Positions 47,314-55,995 of a DNA stretch of 64,000 bases are shown piece by piece. Made by a program: the position numbers and the translations under genes. Below the pieces are notes generated by a model. That model was given only the letters and a program-made list of their open reading frames with translations. It did no database searches and had not been told where the DNA came from. Within the stretch, counting starts at the first letter, position 1; each line of letters opens with the position of its first letter. Source of the stretch: Alphaproteobacteria bacterium (GTDB lineage Bacteria; Pseudomonadota; Alphaproteobacteria; Sphingomonadales; Sphingomonadaceae); contig JAFANP010000004.1 in NCBI GenBank assembly GCA_019232625.1, forward strand, positions 1-64,000. Reading direction: 5' to 3'.

Positions 47314-48556
47314 CGCCCCCGGCCTTTCCTGGGTGCGGCGGGAAGGGGGCGCATCACCTTCTCCAGCACCAGCCTCGCCGCCGCCCGCCCTATCTGCTCG
47401 CCCGCCTCGTTCGAGAAACGATAGTGGACGCCGCCATACATGCGGGAGTCCGATACCTGGCGCGCCCATTCGTCCCAGCCGGGCAGGGTCTGGACGATCG
47501 AGTTCGGCACGGCGAGCGAGCCGACCCGCACCCCGCCGGGCGGGTGCGGCGCCTCGACGTCCATGATGCCGGCAATGGCCGCCGCGACGGTGCAGTGGCC
47601 GCACGGATATTCCGGGAAGTTCGGGGTCGGAAGGAGCGGCAGCCATGCCGGATCGGCGGCGGTCGCGTCGTTGCCGTCGTCCGCGCCGTTGCGGATGGCG
47701 GTGATCGGCCGCCAGAAATCGTAGTGGAACTTCGCCGCGATCATCGCCGTGGCGGCGTCGTCGAATGCCATCTGGTAGAGGGCGAACATGCGCGCGTTGC
47801 GGACGGGCGTGCGGCCCGGCTGGTCGGCGATGACGCGCATCGAGGGGGTGAGGTCGAAGGCCTGGCGATAGCGGGCCATCAGCGTCTGTTGCGGCGTCCG
47901 CTCGCGGCTCGCGCGGCCGCCGAGGCGGCGCACTTCCTCATAGTCGCGGGCCCAGCGCGCGCTGCCGAGCGGCGGCGGCGGCGGCGGCCGGAGCGCCTCG
48001 GCGCTGCCGATCGCCCAGGGGTGGAAGGCGTACATGTAGGATTCGATCCCCGGCAGGGCCGTCGCCACCCACGCGCCGGGCGTGGTGCGCGGGCGATAGG
48101 GCTGCTGCGCGATCGCGGGGTCGACGCCGCCGACGGCGAGAGCCGCTTTGGCCGCCGCCTCCCCGATGGCACGGCCGGCCTCCCGCGCCTTCGGGTCGGC
48201 TATCTCCGCCATGGTGATGGCGTAGCTCTCGTCGAGCGCCGTCTTCTGGGCGGGGAAGGCGGCGAGCAGCACCTGATAGGCCGCCGTCGCCGCCGCGGCA
48301 TCCTGCGAGGCGGCGGGGTCCCCGGCGGGGAAGCCGACATAGCTTTCGTAGCGGCGGTCGATCGCGTCCACCGCCTCGAACATGGCAAGGGCGACCGGGT
48401 GACGGCGCGCGACTGGTCGGGCGTCTGCACCGCGGCGCTGAGAGGATTGCCGATCTTGCCGGCATAATCCCACCAGTCGGCGACCGTGTCCGCCGCCGCC
48501 GGCGCCGCTCCGGCCAGGAGCAACGCCGCGGCGATGCTCGATGCGATGATCCTCAT
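47310..48556 (-). pseudogene. PAP2/vanadium haloperoxidase-like protein, frameshifted near the N-terminus
   Basis: The protein would start at 48556 with a signal peptide (MRIIASSIAAALLLAGAAPA) after a GGGAGAGG site. It reads ADWWDYAGKIGNPLSAAVQT to AVTR, then must change frame near 48395-48400 to continue as VALAMFEAVDAIDRRYESYV. One missing G (ACCCGGTCGCC for an expected CCCGGGTC) explains it. The rest is intact: KFHYDFWRPITAIR, YPCGHCTVAAAI and SRMYGGVHYRF are the phosphate/vanadate-binding motifs of the family. It is either a true pseudogene or a single-base sequencing error; the otherwise clean frame makes an error or a recent event likely. Confidence 0.8.
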
Positions 48557-48654
48557 CTTCCCTCTCCCTCCAAGCCCCGCCCCTATCGGCGGCTTCTGTT
48601 TTGGAGTATTATGGCGGCAACACAGCTCCATCCATGACCGGAGGCGCCAAAAGC

Positions 48655-49188
48655 ATGATCGCAGGTTGCATCGAGAAAATGCGGGCGGGCGATTGCGGGG
48701 ACTGCGAGCGCCGCGACGCCTGCGCCTCGCTCCTGGCCCTGCTCTCGCGCCGCCGCCCGCTCGCCGCGGGCCGGCCGACGCGGGAGCCGGCCGGCAAGAC
48801 GCCCTTCCTCGCCTTCGTCGGAATGATCGCCAAAGCCATGGAGGCGAGGCCGAAGGTGCGGCCGGGCCCGACTTGCCGAGCGGTCGAGGCGCTCGTCGAG
48901 CCGCTGCTCGGGGAGGGGCCGGTCAGGGTCGGGGAGGTCGCCCGGCAGATGGGCCTCAGCCGCCAGACCCTCTACCGCCGGCTCAAGGAGGAGGGCGCGA
49001 CCTTCGAAGCGGTCGTCGACGGGCTCCGCCGCCGGCTCGCCTTGGGGCTGGTGGGGCAGAAGGGGCTGGCGGTGAAGGAGGCGGCCTATCGGCTCGGCTT
49101 CGCCGACCCGGCGGCCTTCTCGCGCGCCTTCAAGCGCTGGACGGGCCTCAGCCCCCGCGCCTACCGGGGCGCCCCCGCCTCCGGATAG
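48655..49188 (+). CDS. AraC-type regulator with N-terminal cysteine cluster
   Basis: The protein has 177 residues from ATG 48655 with GGAGG ahead; ATG 48634 would add seven. The C-terminal half is an AraC-type double helix-turn-helix: VGEVARQMGLSRQTLYRRLK and VKEAAYRLGFADPAAFSRAF, then KRWTGLSPRAYR. The N-terminus is short and has four cysteines (C5, C14, C17, C23) in IAGCIEKMRAGDCGDCERRD (continuing AC), which could bind a metal or iron-sulfur cluster. It is divergent from the PAP2-like gene, and its 3' end overlaps greB by 28 bases tail to tail. No ligand domain is evident. Confidence 0.82.
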   Translation: MIAGCIEKMRAGDCGDCERRDACASLLALLSRRRPLAAGRPTREPAGKTPFLAFVGMIAKAMEARPKVRPGPTCRAVEALVEPLLGEGPVRVGEVARQMGLSRQTLYRRLKEEGATFEAVVDGLRRRLALGLVGQKGLAVKEAAYRLGFADPAAFSRAFKRWTGLSPRAYRGAPASG

Positions 49189-49658
49189 CCGATCGCGACG
49201 ACCTCGACCTCCTTCTCGCCGGCGGGGAGGGCGATGCGGCGCAGGTCTCCGACCGCCGCGCCGCGTATCGCCCGGCCGATCGGCGAGCTCCAGGCGATCC
49301 GGCCGGCGGAGGGGTCGGTCTCGTCCTCGCCGACCAGGGTGACGATCCGCTCCCGGTCGTCCTCGTCCGCCAGGGTCACGGTGGCGCCGAAGAAGACCCT
49401 CGCCCGCTCCGGCTGCTGCGCCGGATCGATCACCTTCGCCGCCTTCATGCGCTTCGACAGCCAGCCCAGGCGCCGGTCTATCTCGCGCAGCTTCTTGCGG
49501 CCGTATATGTAGTCGCCATTCTCCGACCGGTCGCCATTGGCCGCCGCCCAGCTGATCGTCTCGACGAGCTTCGGCCGCTCCTCGCCGAACAGGCTTTCAT
49601 ATTCCTGGCGCAGCCGGCGATAGCCCTCCGGCGTGATGTAGTTGGGACGGTCGGTCAT
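49161..49658 (-). CDS. greB: Transcription elongation factor GreB
   Basis: The 165-residue protein begins NYITPEGYRRLRQEYESLFG. Its N-terminal coiled coil carries the acidic tip NGDRSENGDYIYGRKKLREI typical of GreB, and the C-terminal FKBP-like domain contains ETDPSAGRIAWSSPIGRAIR. It stimulates transcript cleavage by stalled RNA polymerase. It lies between slt and the AraC-type gene. Confidence 0.95.
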   Translation of the reverse strand: MTDRPNYITPEGYRRLRQEYESLFGEERPKLVETISWAAANGDRSENGDYIYGRKKLREIDRRLGWLSKRMKAAKVIDPAQQPERARVFFGATVTLADEDDRERIVTLVGEDETDPSAGRIAWSSPIGRAIRGAAVGDLRRIALPAGEKEVEVVAIGYPEAGAPR

Positions 49659-49676
49659 CGACGGAGCCGGGCCGGA

Positions 49677-51710
49677 CTAGCCCGGCCCGCTCTTGCCGAG
49701 ATAGAAGCTCAGCCGGTTCTGGCCCAATCCGCCGCCCTCCCCGAACGTGTCGTAAACGACGGCGTTCTCGAGCACGCGCTGCACGTAGTTGCGGGTCTCG
49801 AAGAAGGGTATGTCCTCGATCCAGCGCACCATGTCGACGCCCGGCGTGCGGGGGTCGCCATTCTGCGCCACCCAGCGCCGGACGTTGCCGGCCCCGGCAT
49901 TGTAGCTGGCGATGGCGAGCGGCATGCTGCCGCCCCATTGCTCCAGAAGGGTCGAGAAATAGCTGGTGCCGAGCATCATGTTGTAGGCCGGGTCGGACGT
50001 CAGGCGGCCGAAATCGTAGCCGATGCCGAGCTTGCCGGCCGTCTCGCGGGCGGTGCCCGGCATGAGCTGCATCATGCCCCGCGCGCCGGCATTGCTCACC
50101 GCCGCCCGGTCGAACGAGCTCTCCTGCCGGGTGATGGCGTGGGAGACGGTGCGGTAGCGCGAGAAGACGGGCGCGACCGGCACTTCGGGAAAGCCGCCGC
50201 GGGCGTAGAAGGTGGCGCCCTTGTTGCGCGCCTCCCGGGCCACCCAGACGCCGAGGTCCGGCCGGCCGATCGCTCGGCCGAAATCGGCGGCCAGCGCGCG
50301 ATCGGAATCCGTTTCGGCGGCCTGGGCGATCGCCCGGACGAAGAGCGTCTGGTCGGTCCACCGGCCCATCTGGCCGAGCGCCTTGGCGGCGGCGACCAGG
50401 CTGCGCTGGCCGAACGCGGCGCGCTCCGCCGGCCCCGGCTCGGCGATCATCGTCGACGGCGGCGGAGGCACCGAGCGCCCGAGCCGCTCGATGGCGAGCT
50501 GGCCGTAGAATTGGTCCGGAGCGGTGGCGGCGCGGGCGAGATAGTCCTGGCTCTGCGCCTCGTTGCCGGCGGCGTGGGCGGCGCGCGCCGCCCAATAATA
50601 GCCCTTGGAGCGGGTCTGCTGGGAGCGGGCGGCGGTGGCGTAGCGCTCGAACATGCGGACGGCGTCGCCCGGGCGGCCGAGCCGGTTGAGCGCGGCCGAG
50701 CCGGCGAGCCAGGCGAGGCTCGTATAGGCGTCGCGCTCGCCATAGCTGCGGTCGCTGACGTCGGTGCCCGCCGGAAAGGCGTCGTCGAGCTTGGAGGCGA
50801 TGTCGTAGGCGGTGCTCCACTGCCGGTCGTTCCCGGCCTCGCGCGCCAGCGTCAGCAGCGTCTCCAGCCAGGTCTCCGCATTGGCCGGCGGCCTGCTGAG
50901 CGCCGGCCGCTGCGCGAGCAGCTGACGCGCCGCATAGGCCTGGCCGCTGTTGCGCAGCCAGTTCGCGCGGTCCTGCAGAAGGCCGGGATCGCCTTCGAGG
51001 CCGGAGGGAAGGGCGGCGAGGCGCGACGCCGCGTCGGCGGCCCGCGTCTGGAGCGCGAGCCGGGCTTCGAACCCGCCGCGCTGGCCCGCCGAGGCCAGCG
51101 GCAGCATCCGGGTCGCGCTCTGGCGGTCGCCGTTGGCGAGGAGCGCGTCGATGCGCCGGTCGTGGTCGGATGGGCCGAGGATGCCCGGATAGGCGGTGAG
51201 GAGGCGACTCTCGTCCTCGGGCGGTAGCACGCCCATCGTCCAAGCCGTGCGCGCCGCCTCGGCGGCCTCGCCCGTCCGGCCGCTGGCCTGCAGCGCCCAG
51301 GCGTAGCGGGCCTGGCCCGTCGCGGTGGTCGGCGGGAGCGCCCGGAAGAAGGAGACGACCTGCGCGGGAGAGGAGGAGCCGGGATCGATCGCCTTTTCCG
51401 CCGACTTGCGCAGCCCCGCCTCGCCCGGCCAGCCGCGGTGGGCGACGAGAAAGGAAGCGTAGGCGGAGAAGGGATTGCTGTCGCTCTGCCTCAAGCTGTT
51501 CCACTGGGCGAGCGCCGCGCTCACCGCGGGCGGAACGTTGAAGGCGGGGGGCGCCGGCGGGGCCGGCGGCGGTGCGTAGGGAAGGACGACGCTCTGGACG
51601 GCGGCCGGCAGCATCCTCGCGACATGCGTCGCCGGGATATGGATCCCGGCCGCCGCCACGGCCCCCGCCGAGACTCCCAACAGGCTCAACACCAACGCTT
51701 TTTTCTGCAT
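49677..51710 (-). CDS. Soluble lytic murein transglycosylase (Slt-type)
   Basis: The 677-residue protein has a signal peptide, a long alpha-superhelical U-domain with TPR-like units (ALLANGDRQSATRMLPLASA; KGYYWAARAAHAAGNEAQSQ) and a C-terminal lysozyme-like domain. The catalytic glutamate lies in HAITRQESSFDRAAVSNAGA, followed by RGMMQLMPGTA, MLGTSYFSTLLEQWGGS and IASYNAGAGNVRRW. It cleaves peptidoglycan in the periplasm with 1,6-anhydro product formation. It is divergent from dapA. Confidence 0.93.
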   Translation of the reverse strand: MQKKALVLSLLGVSAGAVAAAGIHIPATHVARMLPAAVQSVVLPYAPPPAPPAPPAFNVPPAVSAALAQWNSLRQSDSNPFSAYASFLVAHRGWPGEAGLRKSAEKAIDPGSSSPAQVVSFFRALPPTTATGQARYAWALQASGRTGEAAEAARTAWTMGVLPPEDESRLLTAYPGILGPSDHDRRIDALLANGDRQSATRMLPLASAGQRGGFEARLALQTRAADAASRLAALPSGLEGDPGLLQDRANWLRNSGQAYAARQLLAQRPALSRPPANAETWLETLLTLAREAGNDRQWSTAYDIASKLDDAFPAGTDVSDRSYGERDAYTSLAWLAGSAALNRLGRPGDAVRMFERYATAARSQQTRSKGYYWAARAAHAAGNEAQSQDYLARAATAPDQFYGQLAIERLGRSVPPPPSTMIAEPGPAERAAFGQRSLVAAAKALGQMGRWTDQTLFVRAIAQAAETDSDRALAADFGRAIGRPDLGVWVAREARNKGATFYARGGFPEVPVAPVFSRYRTVSHAITRQESSFDRAAVSNAGARGMMQLMPGTARETAGKLGIGYDFGRLTSDPAYNMMLGTSYFSTLLEQWGGSMPLAIASYNAGAGNVRRWVAQNGDPRTPGVDMVRWIEDIPFFETRNYVQRVLENAVVYDTFGEGGGLGQNRLSFYLGKSGPG

Positions 51711-51803
51711 GCTTGCCAGAATGGCGAACCCCTCCTTATCAGGCAGTGAACGGCCTTCCCCAGACCATGTCCTGTCAGCCGCTCCATTTGAAGGAGATAA
51801 TCG

Positions 51804-52679
51804 TTGTTTCGCGGCTCTTTACCGGCCCTGGTGACCCCGTTTCGCGACGAAGCGTTGGACGAGAAGGCCTATCGCGATTTCGTGGCCTGGCAGATCGCCG
51901 AGGGAAGCCACGGACTGGTGCCGGCGGGGACCACCGGCGAATCGGCAACGCTGCGGCCGGAGGAGCATCGCCGGGTGATCGAGATCTGCGTCGAGCTTGC
52001 GGCGGGCAGGGTTCCGGTCGTCGCCGGCTGCGGCTCGAACGACACCGCGCATGCCATCGCGCTCACCTCGATGGCCAAGGCCTGCGGCGCCGACGCGGCC
52101 CTCCACGTGCCGCCTTATTACAACCGGCCCAACCAGGAGGGCATCTACGCCCATCTCGCGGCGATCGCGGAGGCGGTCGATATCCCGATCGTCCTCTACA
52201 ACGTGCCGGCGCGGACGGTGACGGACATCTCGGTGGAGACGATGGCGCGGCTCGCCCGGCTTCCCAACGTGGTCGCGGTGAAGGACGCCACCGGCAATCT
52301 GGCGCGGGTGACGGCCCAGCGCCTCGCCTGCGGAGAGGATTTCATCCAGCTCTCAGGAAATGACGACATGGCGCTCGGCTTCCTCGCCATGGGCGGCAGG
52401 GGCTGCATCTCGGTCACCGCCAACGTTGCACCGGGTCTTTGCGCCCGGTTTGAAAACGCTTGCTTGTCAGGCGATTGGGATGAGGCGCTAAGACTGCAGG
52501 ACAAGCTTTATCCGCTCCATACGGCGCTGTTCAGCGATGCTTCGCCGGGCCCGGTCAAATATGCCCTGAACTGCGTACGCCCGGATTTCCCGGCCGATCT
52601 GCGCCGTCCGATGACGCCGCCCTCGGAGGCAAGCCGCAAGGCGGTCGACGCCGCGCTCGCGCATGCGGGGCTTGCATGA
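51804..52679 (+). CDS. dapA: 4-hydroxy-tetrahydrodipicolinate synthase
   Basis: The 291-residue protein starts at TTG 51804 with a strong AAGGAGATAA site. GLVPAGTTGESATL is the substrate loop, PPYYNRPNQEG carries the catalytic tyrosine and NVPARTV follows. VAVKDATG has the Schiff-base lysine at residue 160. It joins pyruvate and aspartate semialdehyde in lysine and diaminopimelate synthesis. smpB follows after a repeat-containing gap. Confidence 0.96.
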   Translation: MFRGSLPALVTPFRDEALDEKAYRDFVAWQIAEGSHGLVPAGTTGESATLRPEEHRRVIEICVELAAGRVPVVAGCGSNDTAHAIALTSMAKACGADAALHVPPYYNRPNQEGIYAHLAAIAEAVDIPIVLYNVPARTVTDISVETMARLARLPNVVAVKDATGNLARVTAQRLACGEDFIQLSGNDDMALGFLAMGGRGCISVTANVAPGLCARFENACLSGDWDEALRLQDKLYPLHTALFSDASPGPVKYALNCVRPDFPADLRRPMTPPSEASRKAVDAALAHAGLA

Positions 52680-52696
52680 AGGGGGTGTGTGACTTC

Positions 52697-52800
52697 TTCC
52701 CCTCTCCCGTTCGCTGGGGAAGGCAGGGTGAGGGTCTCCCTGTTTCCCGCGCCCTGCCCAGGCCCCTCACACCGACCCTCTCCCGCGAGCGGGAGAGGGG
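52697..52800. repeat. Dimeric hairpin repeat between dapA and smpB
   Basis: Two inverted units face each other. The left one is CCCCTCTCCCGTTCGCTGGG followed by AGGCAGGGTGAGGG; the right one is CCCTGCCCAGGCCCCTCACA followed by CCCTCTCCCGCGAGCGGGAG. The second contains a perfect short hairpin (CTCTCCCGC/GCGGGAGAG). The pair resembles REP dimers and is the most complete copy of this family in the window. Confidence 0.65.
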
Positions 52801-52816
52801 AATTGCAGGATTCTAG

Positions 52817-53299
52817 ATGGCCCGCCCCCGCCCGGAAGCGTTCGACAAGCGGAAGATCGTCGCCGAGAACCGGCGCGCGCGCTACGATTATGCGATCGAG
52901 GACAAATATGAGGCCGGGATCGCGCTCACCGGGACCGAGGTGAAGTCGCTTCGCTTCGGCGAAGGCTCGATCGCCGAGAGCTATGCCGAGGTGAAGGAGG
53001 GGGAGGTGTGGCTGATCAACGCCAACATCCCCGAGTTCAGCCACGGCAACCGCTTCAACCACGAGCCCAAGCGGGCGAGGAAGCTGCTGCTCACCGCCCG
53101 CGAGATCAACAAGATGTTCGGCGCCGTCGCACGCCAGGGCATGACCCTGGTGCCGCTCTCCATCTACTTCAACGGCCGGGGGCGGGCGAAGGTCGAGCTC
53201 GCCATCGCCAAGGGCCGAAAGGCGCACGACAAGCGGGAGCACGAGCGGGAGAAGGACTGGAAGAAGGAGCAGGGCCGCCTGATGCGCCAGCATGGCTGA
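52817..53299 (+). CDS. smpB: SsrA-binding protein
   Basis: The 160-residue protein shows [59 protein letters not shown] and a basic C-terminal tail ([20 protein letters not shown]) as in SmpB. It brings tmRNA to stalled ribosomes. It overlaps the DUF2062 gene by eight bases. Confidence 0.97.
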   Translation: MARPRPEAFDKRKIVAENRRARYDYAIEDKYEAGIALTGTEVKSLRFGEGSIAESYAEVKEGEVWLINANIPEFSHGNRFNHEPKRARKLLLTAREINKMFGAVARQGMTLVPLSIYFNGRGRAKVELAIAKGRKAHDKREHEREKDWKKEQGRLMRQHG

Positions 53300-53852
53300 G
53301 GCGAGGGGCCTCAGGGGGTGGGTGCGCGGCCACCTGCCGACCCGCGACACGCTCCACCGCTACCGCCTGCTCCGGCCCTTCGCCAAGCAGCTCTCCCAGC
53401 CCAATCTGTGGCACCTCAACCACCGCTCGGTGCCGCGCGGCGTGGCGCTCGGGCTCGGCATCGGCGTGATCATCCCGTTCATGCACGTCGTCATCGCGAT
53501 GATCGTCGCCATCCCGTTGCGCGCCAACGTGGCGCTGGCCGGCGCGTTCACCCTGGTGGTGAACCCGCTCACCATCCCGCCCATATATTATGCCGCCTAC
53601 CGGATCGGCGCCTGGGAGCTGCACCACGACAGCCTGGTCATCGACCCGGCGCGGGCCGAGCACGCCTCGGGCGAGCTCGGCCGCTTCCTGTTCTGGATCC
53701 ATCACGCCTCGGGTCCGATCGCGCTGGGCATCCTCACCATCTCCGCCTCCGCGGCCCTGCTCGGCTACGCGGTGAGCGCGATCGGATGGCGGCTGTGGAT
53801 TCGCTCGAAATGGCGCCGCCGGCGGGAGGAGCGGCGCGCGGCGAGGATTTGA
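53292..53852 (+). CDS. DUF2062 membrane protein
   Basis: The 186-residue protein has the DUF2062 pattern: [20 protein letters not shown], then two hydrophobic helices including [40 protein letters not shown] and a third helix near the end ([20 protein letters not shown]). It is an inner-membrane protein of unknown role. It is translationally coupled to smpB, a pairing seen in other alphaproteobacteria. Confidence 0.88.
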   Translation: MAEARGLRGWVRGHLPTRDTLHRYRLLRPFAKQLSQPNLWHLNHRSVPRGVALGLGIGVIIPFMHVVIAMIVAIPLRANVALAGAFTLVVNPLTIPPIYYAAYRIGAWELHHDSLVIDPARAEHASGELGRFLFWIHHASGPIALGILTISASAALLGYAVSAIGWRLWIRSKWRRRREERRAARI

Positions 53853-53913
53853 AAGCCTCGGGCGGCCTGCTATCAGGCCGCCGTTCCGCTCCGCCCCCCG
53901 GGAGATCGCCCTC

Positions 53914-55995
53914 ATGCGTCGTTTCGCCATCCTGCTCGTCGCCTCCACCGCCCTTGCCGCCTGCGCCACCCGCGGCGCCTCGCCGGGCGAGGTCCGCGAG
54001 CAGACCGCCACCGTCGCCACCGCCGCCGAAGGCCCGGTCGCGCCGGCCGGCGCGGACCGGCCGCAGCTCGGCACTTTCGGCTTCGACGAGGCGGGGATGG
54101 ACCGCTCGGTGGCGCCGGGCGACAATTTCTACCAATTCGCCAACGGCACCTGGGCGAAGAACACGCCGATCCCGGCGGACAAGTCGAATTACGGCATGTT
54201 CACCATGCTCGACGACCTCTCCCGCCAGCGCACCCGCGAGATTCTGGACGAGGCGCGGGCCGATTCGGCGAGCAAGATCGGCAACGCCTATGCCGCCTTC
54301 CTCGACGAAGCGGCGATCGACGCGAAGGGCCTGGCGCCGCTCCAGCCCTGGCTGAACCGGATCCGGGGGCTGGGCGGCAAGGCCGGCTATCCGGCGCTCG
54401 TCGCGGAGGCGACGCGCAACTCGCTGCGCGGGCCGGTGGTCGCCTTCGTCGGCCAGGACGACAAGGAGCCGGAGCAATATGCCTTGTCGCTGGTGCAGTC
54501 GGGGCTCGGCATGCCGGACCGGGACTATTATCTGAAGCCGGACCCCAAGCTCGCCGAGACCCGGGCCGCCTATCTCGCCCATCTCGAGAAGATGCTGACC
54601 CTTGCGGGCGAAGCGAACGCCGCCGCCCGCGCCAAGGCGCTCCTCGACTTCGAGACCGGGATCGCGCGGGCGCACTGGACCCGCGTCGACAGCCGCGACG
54701 CCACCAAGACCTATAACAAGATGAGCGTCGCCCAGCTCGCGAAGCTCGCCCCGGGCTTCGACTTCCAGGCCTATTTCCGCGGCCTCGGCGCCGACGTTCG
54801 CGACGTCGTCGTCGCCCAGCCGAGCGCCGTCACCGGTATCGCCGCCCTCGTCGCGCGCACGCCGCTGCCGGTGCTCAAGGACCAGCTCCTCGTCCGTTCG
54901 CTCGACGAATATGCCGACGTCCTGCCCAAGGCCTTCGACGAGGAGCATTTCGCCTTCTACGGCACCGTCCTGTCGGGCACGCCGCAGCAGGAGGAAAGGT
55001 GGAAGCGGGCGGTGAGCTTCACCACCGAAGCGCTGACCGACGAGGTCAGCAAGATCTACGTCCAGCGCTACTTCCCGCCCGAGACCAAGGCGGCGGCGGA
55101 CAAGCTGGTGAGGAACGTCATCGCGGCGATGGACCGGCGGATCGACCAGCTGGAATGGATGGCGCCCGAGACCAAGACCGCCGCCCACGCCAAGCTCGCC
55201 TCCTTCACGCCCAAGATCGGCTATCCCTCGCAGTGGCGGGATTTCTCGGGCCTGGAGATCCGCCGCGACGACGCGCTCGGCAATGCGATGCGGGCGGCCC
55301 GCTTCGACTACGAATATAACGTCACCAAGCTCGGCAAGCCGATCTATCGCTGGGAATGGGGCATGACCCCGATGGAGATCAACGCCTATGCCAATTTCGG
55401 CATGGTCGAGATCGTCTTCCCAGCGGCCATCCTCCAGCCGCCCTTCTTCGATCCCAAGGCCGACCCGGCCGTCAATTACGGCGGCATCGGCGCCGTCATC
55501 GGCCACGAGCTCAGCCATCATTTCGACGACCAGGGCGCGAAATATAATCGCGAGGGCCGGCTGGTCGATTGGTGGACTCCGGCCGACGTCAAGAATTTCG
55601 GCGCCCGCCTCGACGCGCTCGGGGCGGAATATGACGCCTACGAGCCGCTGCCCGGCCTCCACGTCCAGGGGAAGCTCACCATGGGCGAGAACGTGGCGGA
55701 CCTTGCCGGCCTCACCGTCGCCTATGACGCCTGGAAGGCGAGCCTCGGCGACGAGACGCCCAAGGTGATCGACGGCTTCACCGGCGACCAGCGCTTCTAT
55801 CTCGGCTGGGCGCAGGTGTGGCGGCGCAATTATCGCGAGGCCAACCTCCGGCAAAGGCTGCTCACCGACCCGCACTCGCCGTCCGAGCAGCGGGCCGCGG
55901 TCGTCCGCAACCTCGACCCCTGGTATCCCGCCTTCGGCGTTCAGGCCGGCCAGCGCCTCTACCTGCCGCCGGCGCAGCGCGTGCGAATCTGGTAG
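53914..55995 (+). CDS. M13 family zinc metallopeptidase, lipoprotein type
   Basis: The 693-residue protein has a lipoprotein signal (LVASTALAAC). The zinc site HELSH lies at residues 531-535 in GHELSHHFDDQGAKYN, with GENVADLAGL supplying the third ligand and INAYANF the substrate motif; it ends VRIW. The layout equals the 15409-17475 enzyme, with which it shares many blocks (LPAVNYG-type loop, AILQPPFFDPKADPAVNYGG), but lipid anchoring points to a fixed envelope location. Its last base is shared with the start codon of cckA. Confidence 0.93.
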   Translation: MRRFAILLVASTALAACATRGASPGEVREQTATVATAAEGPVAPAGADRPQLGTFGFDEAGMDRSVAPGDNFYQFANGTWAKNTPIPADKSNYGMFTMLDDLSRQRTREILDEARADSASKIGNAYAAFLDEAAIDAKGLAPLQPWLNRIRGLGGKAGYPALVAEATRNSLRGPVVAFVGQDDKEPEQYALSLVQSGLGMPDRDYYLKPDPKLAETRAAYLAHLEKMLTLAGEANAAARAKALLDFETGIARAHWTRVDSRDATKTYNKMSVAQLAKLAPGFDFQAYFRGLGADVRDVVVAQPSAVTGIAALVARTPLPVLKDQLLVRSLDEYADVLPKAFDEEHFAFYGTVLSGTPQQEERWKRAVSFTTEALTDEVSKIYVQRYFPPETKAAADKLVRNVIAAMDRRIDQLEWMAPETKTAAHAKLASFTPKIGYPSQWRDFSGLEIRRDDALGNAMRAARFDYEYNVTKLGKPIYRWEWGMTPMEINAYANFGMVEIVFPAAILQPPFFDPKADPAVNYGGIGAVIGHELSHHFDDQGAKYNREGRLVDWWTPADVKNFGARLDALGAEYDAYEPLPGLHVQGKLTMGENVADLAGLTVAYDAWKASLGDETPKVIDGFTGDQRFYLGWAQVWRRNYREANLRQRLLTDPHSPSEQRAAVVRNLDPWYPAFGVQAGQRLYLPPAQRVRIW

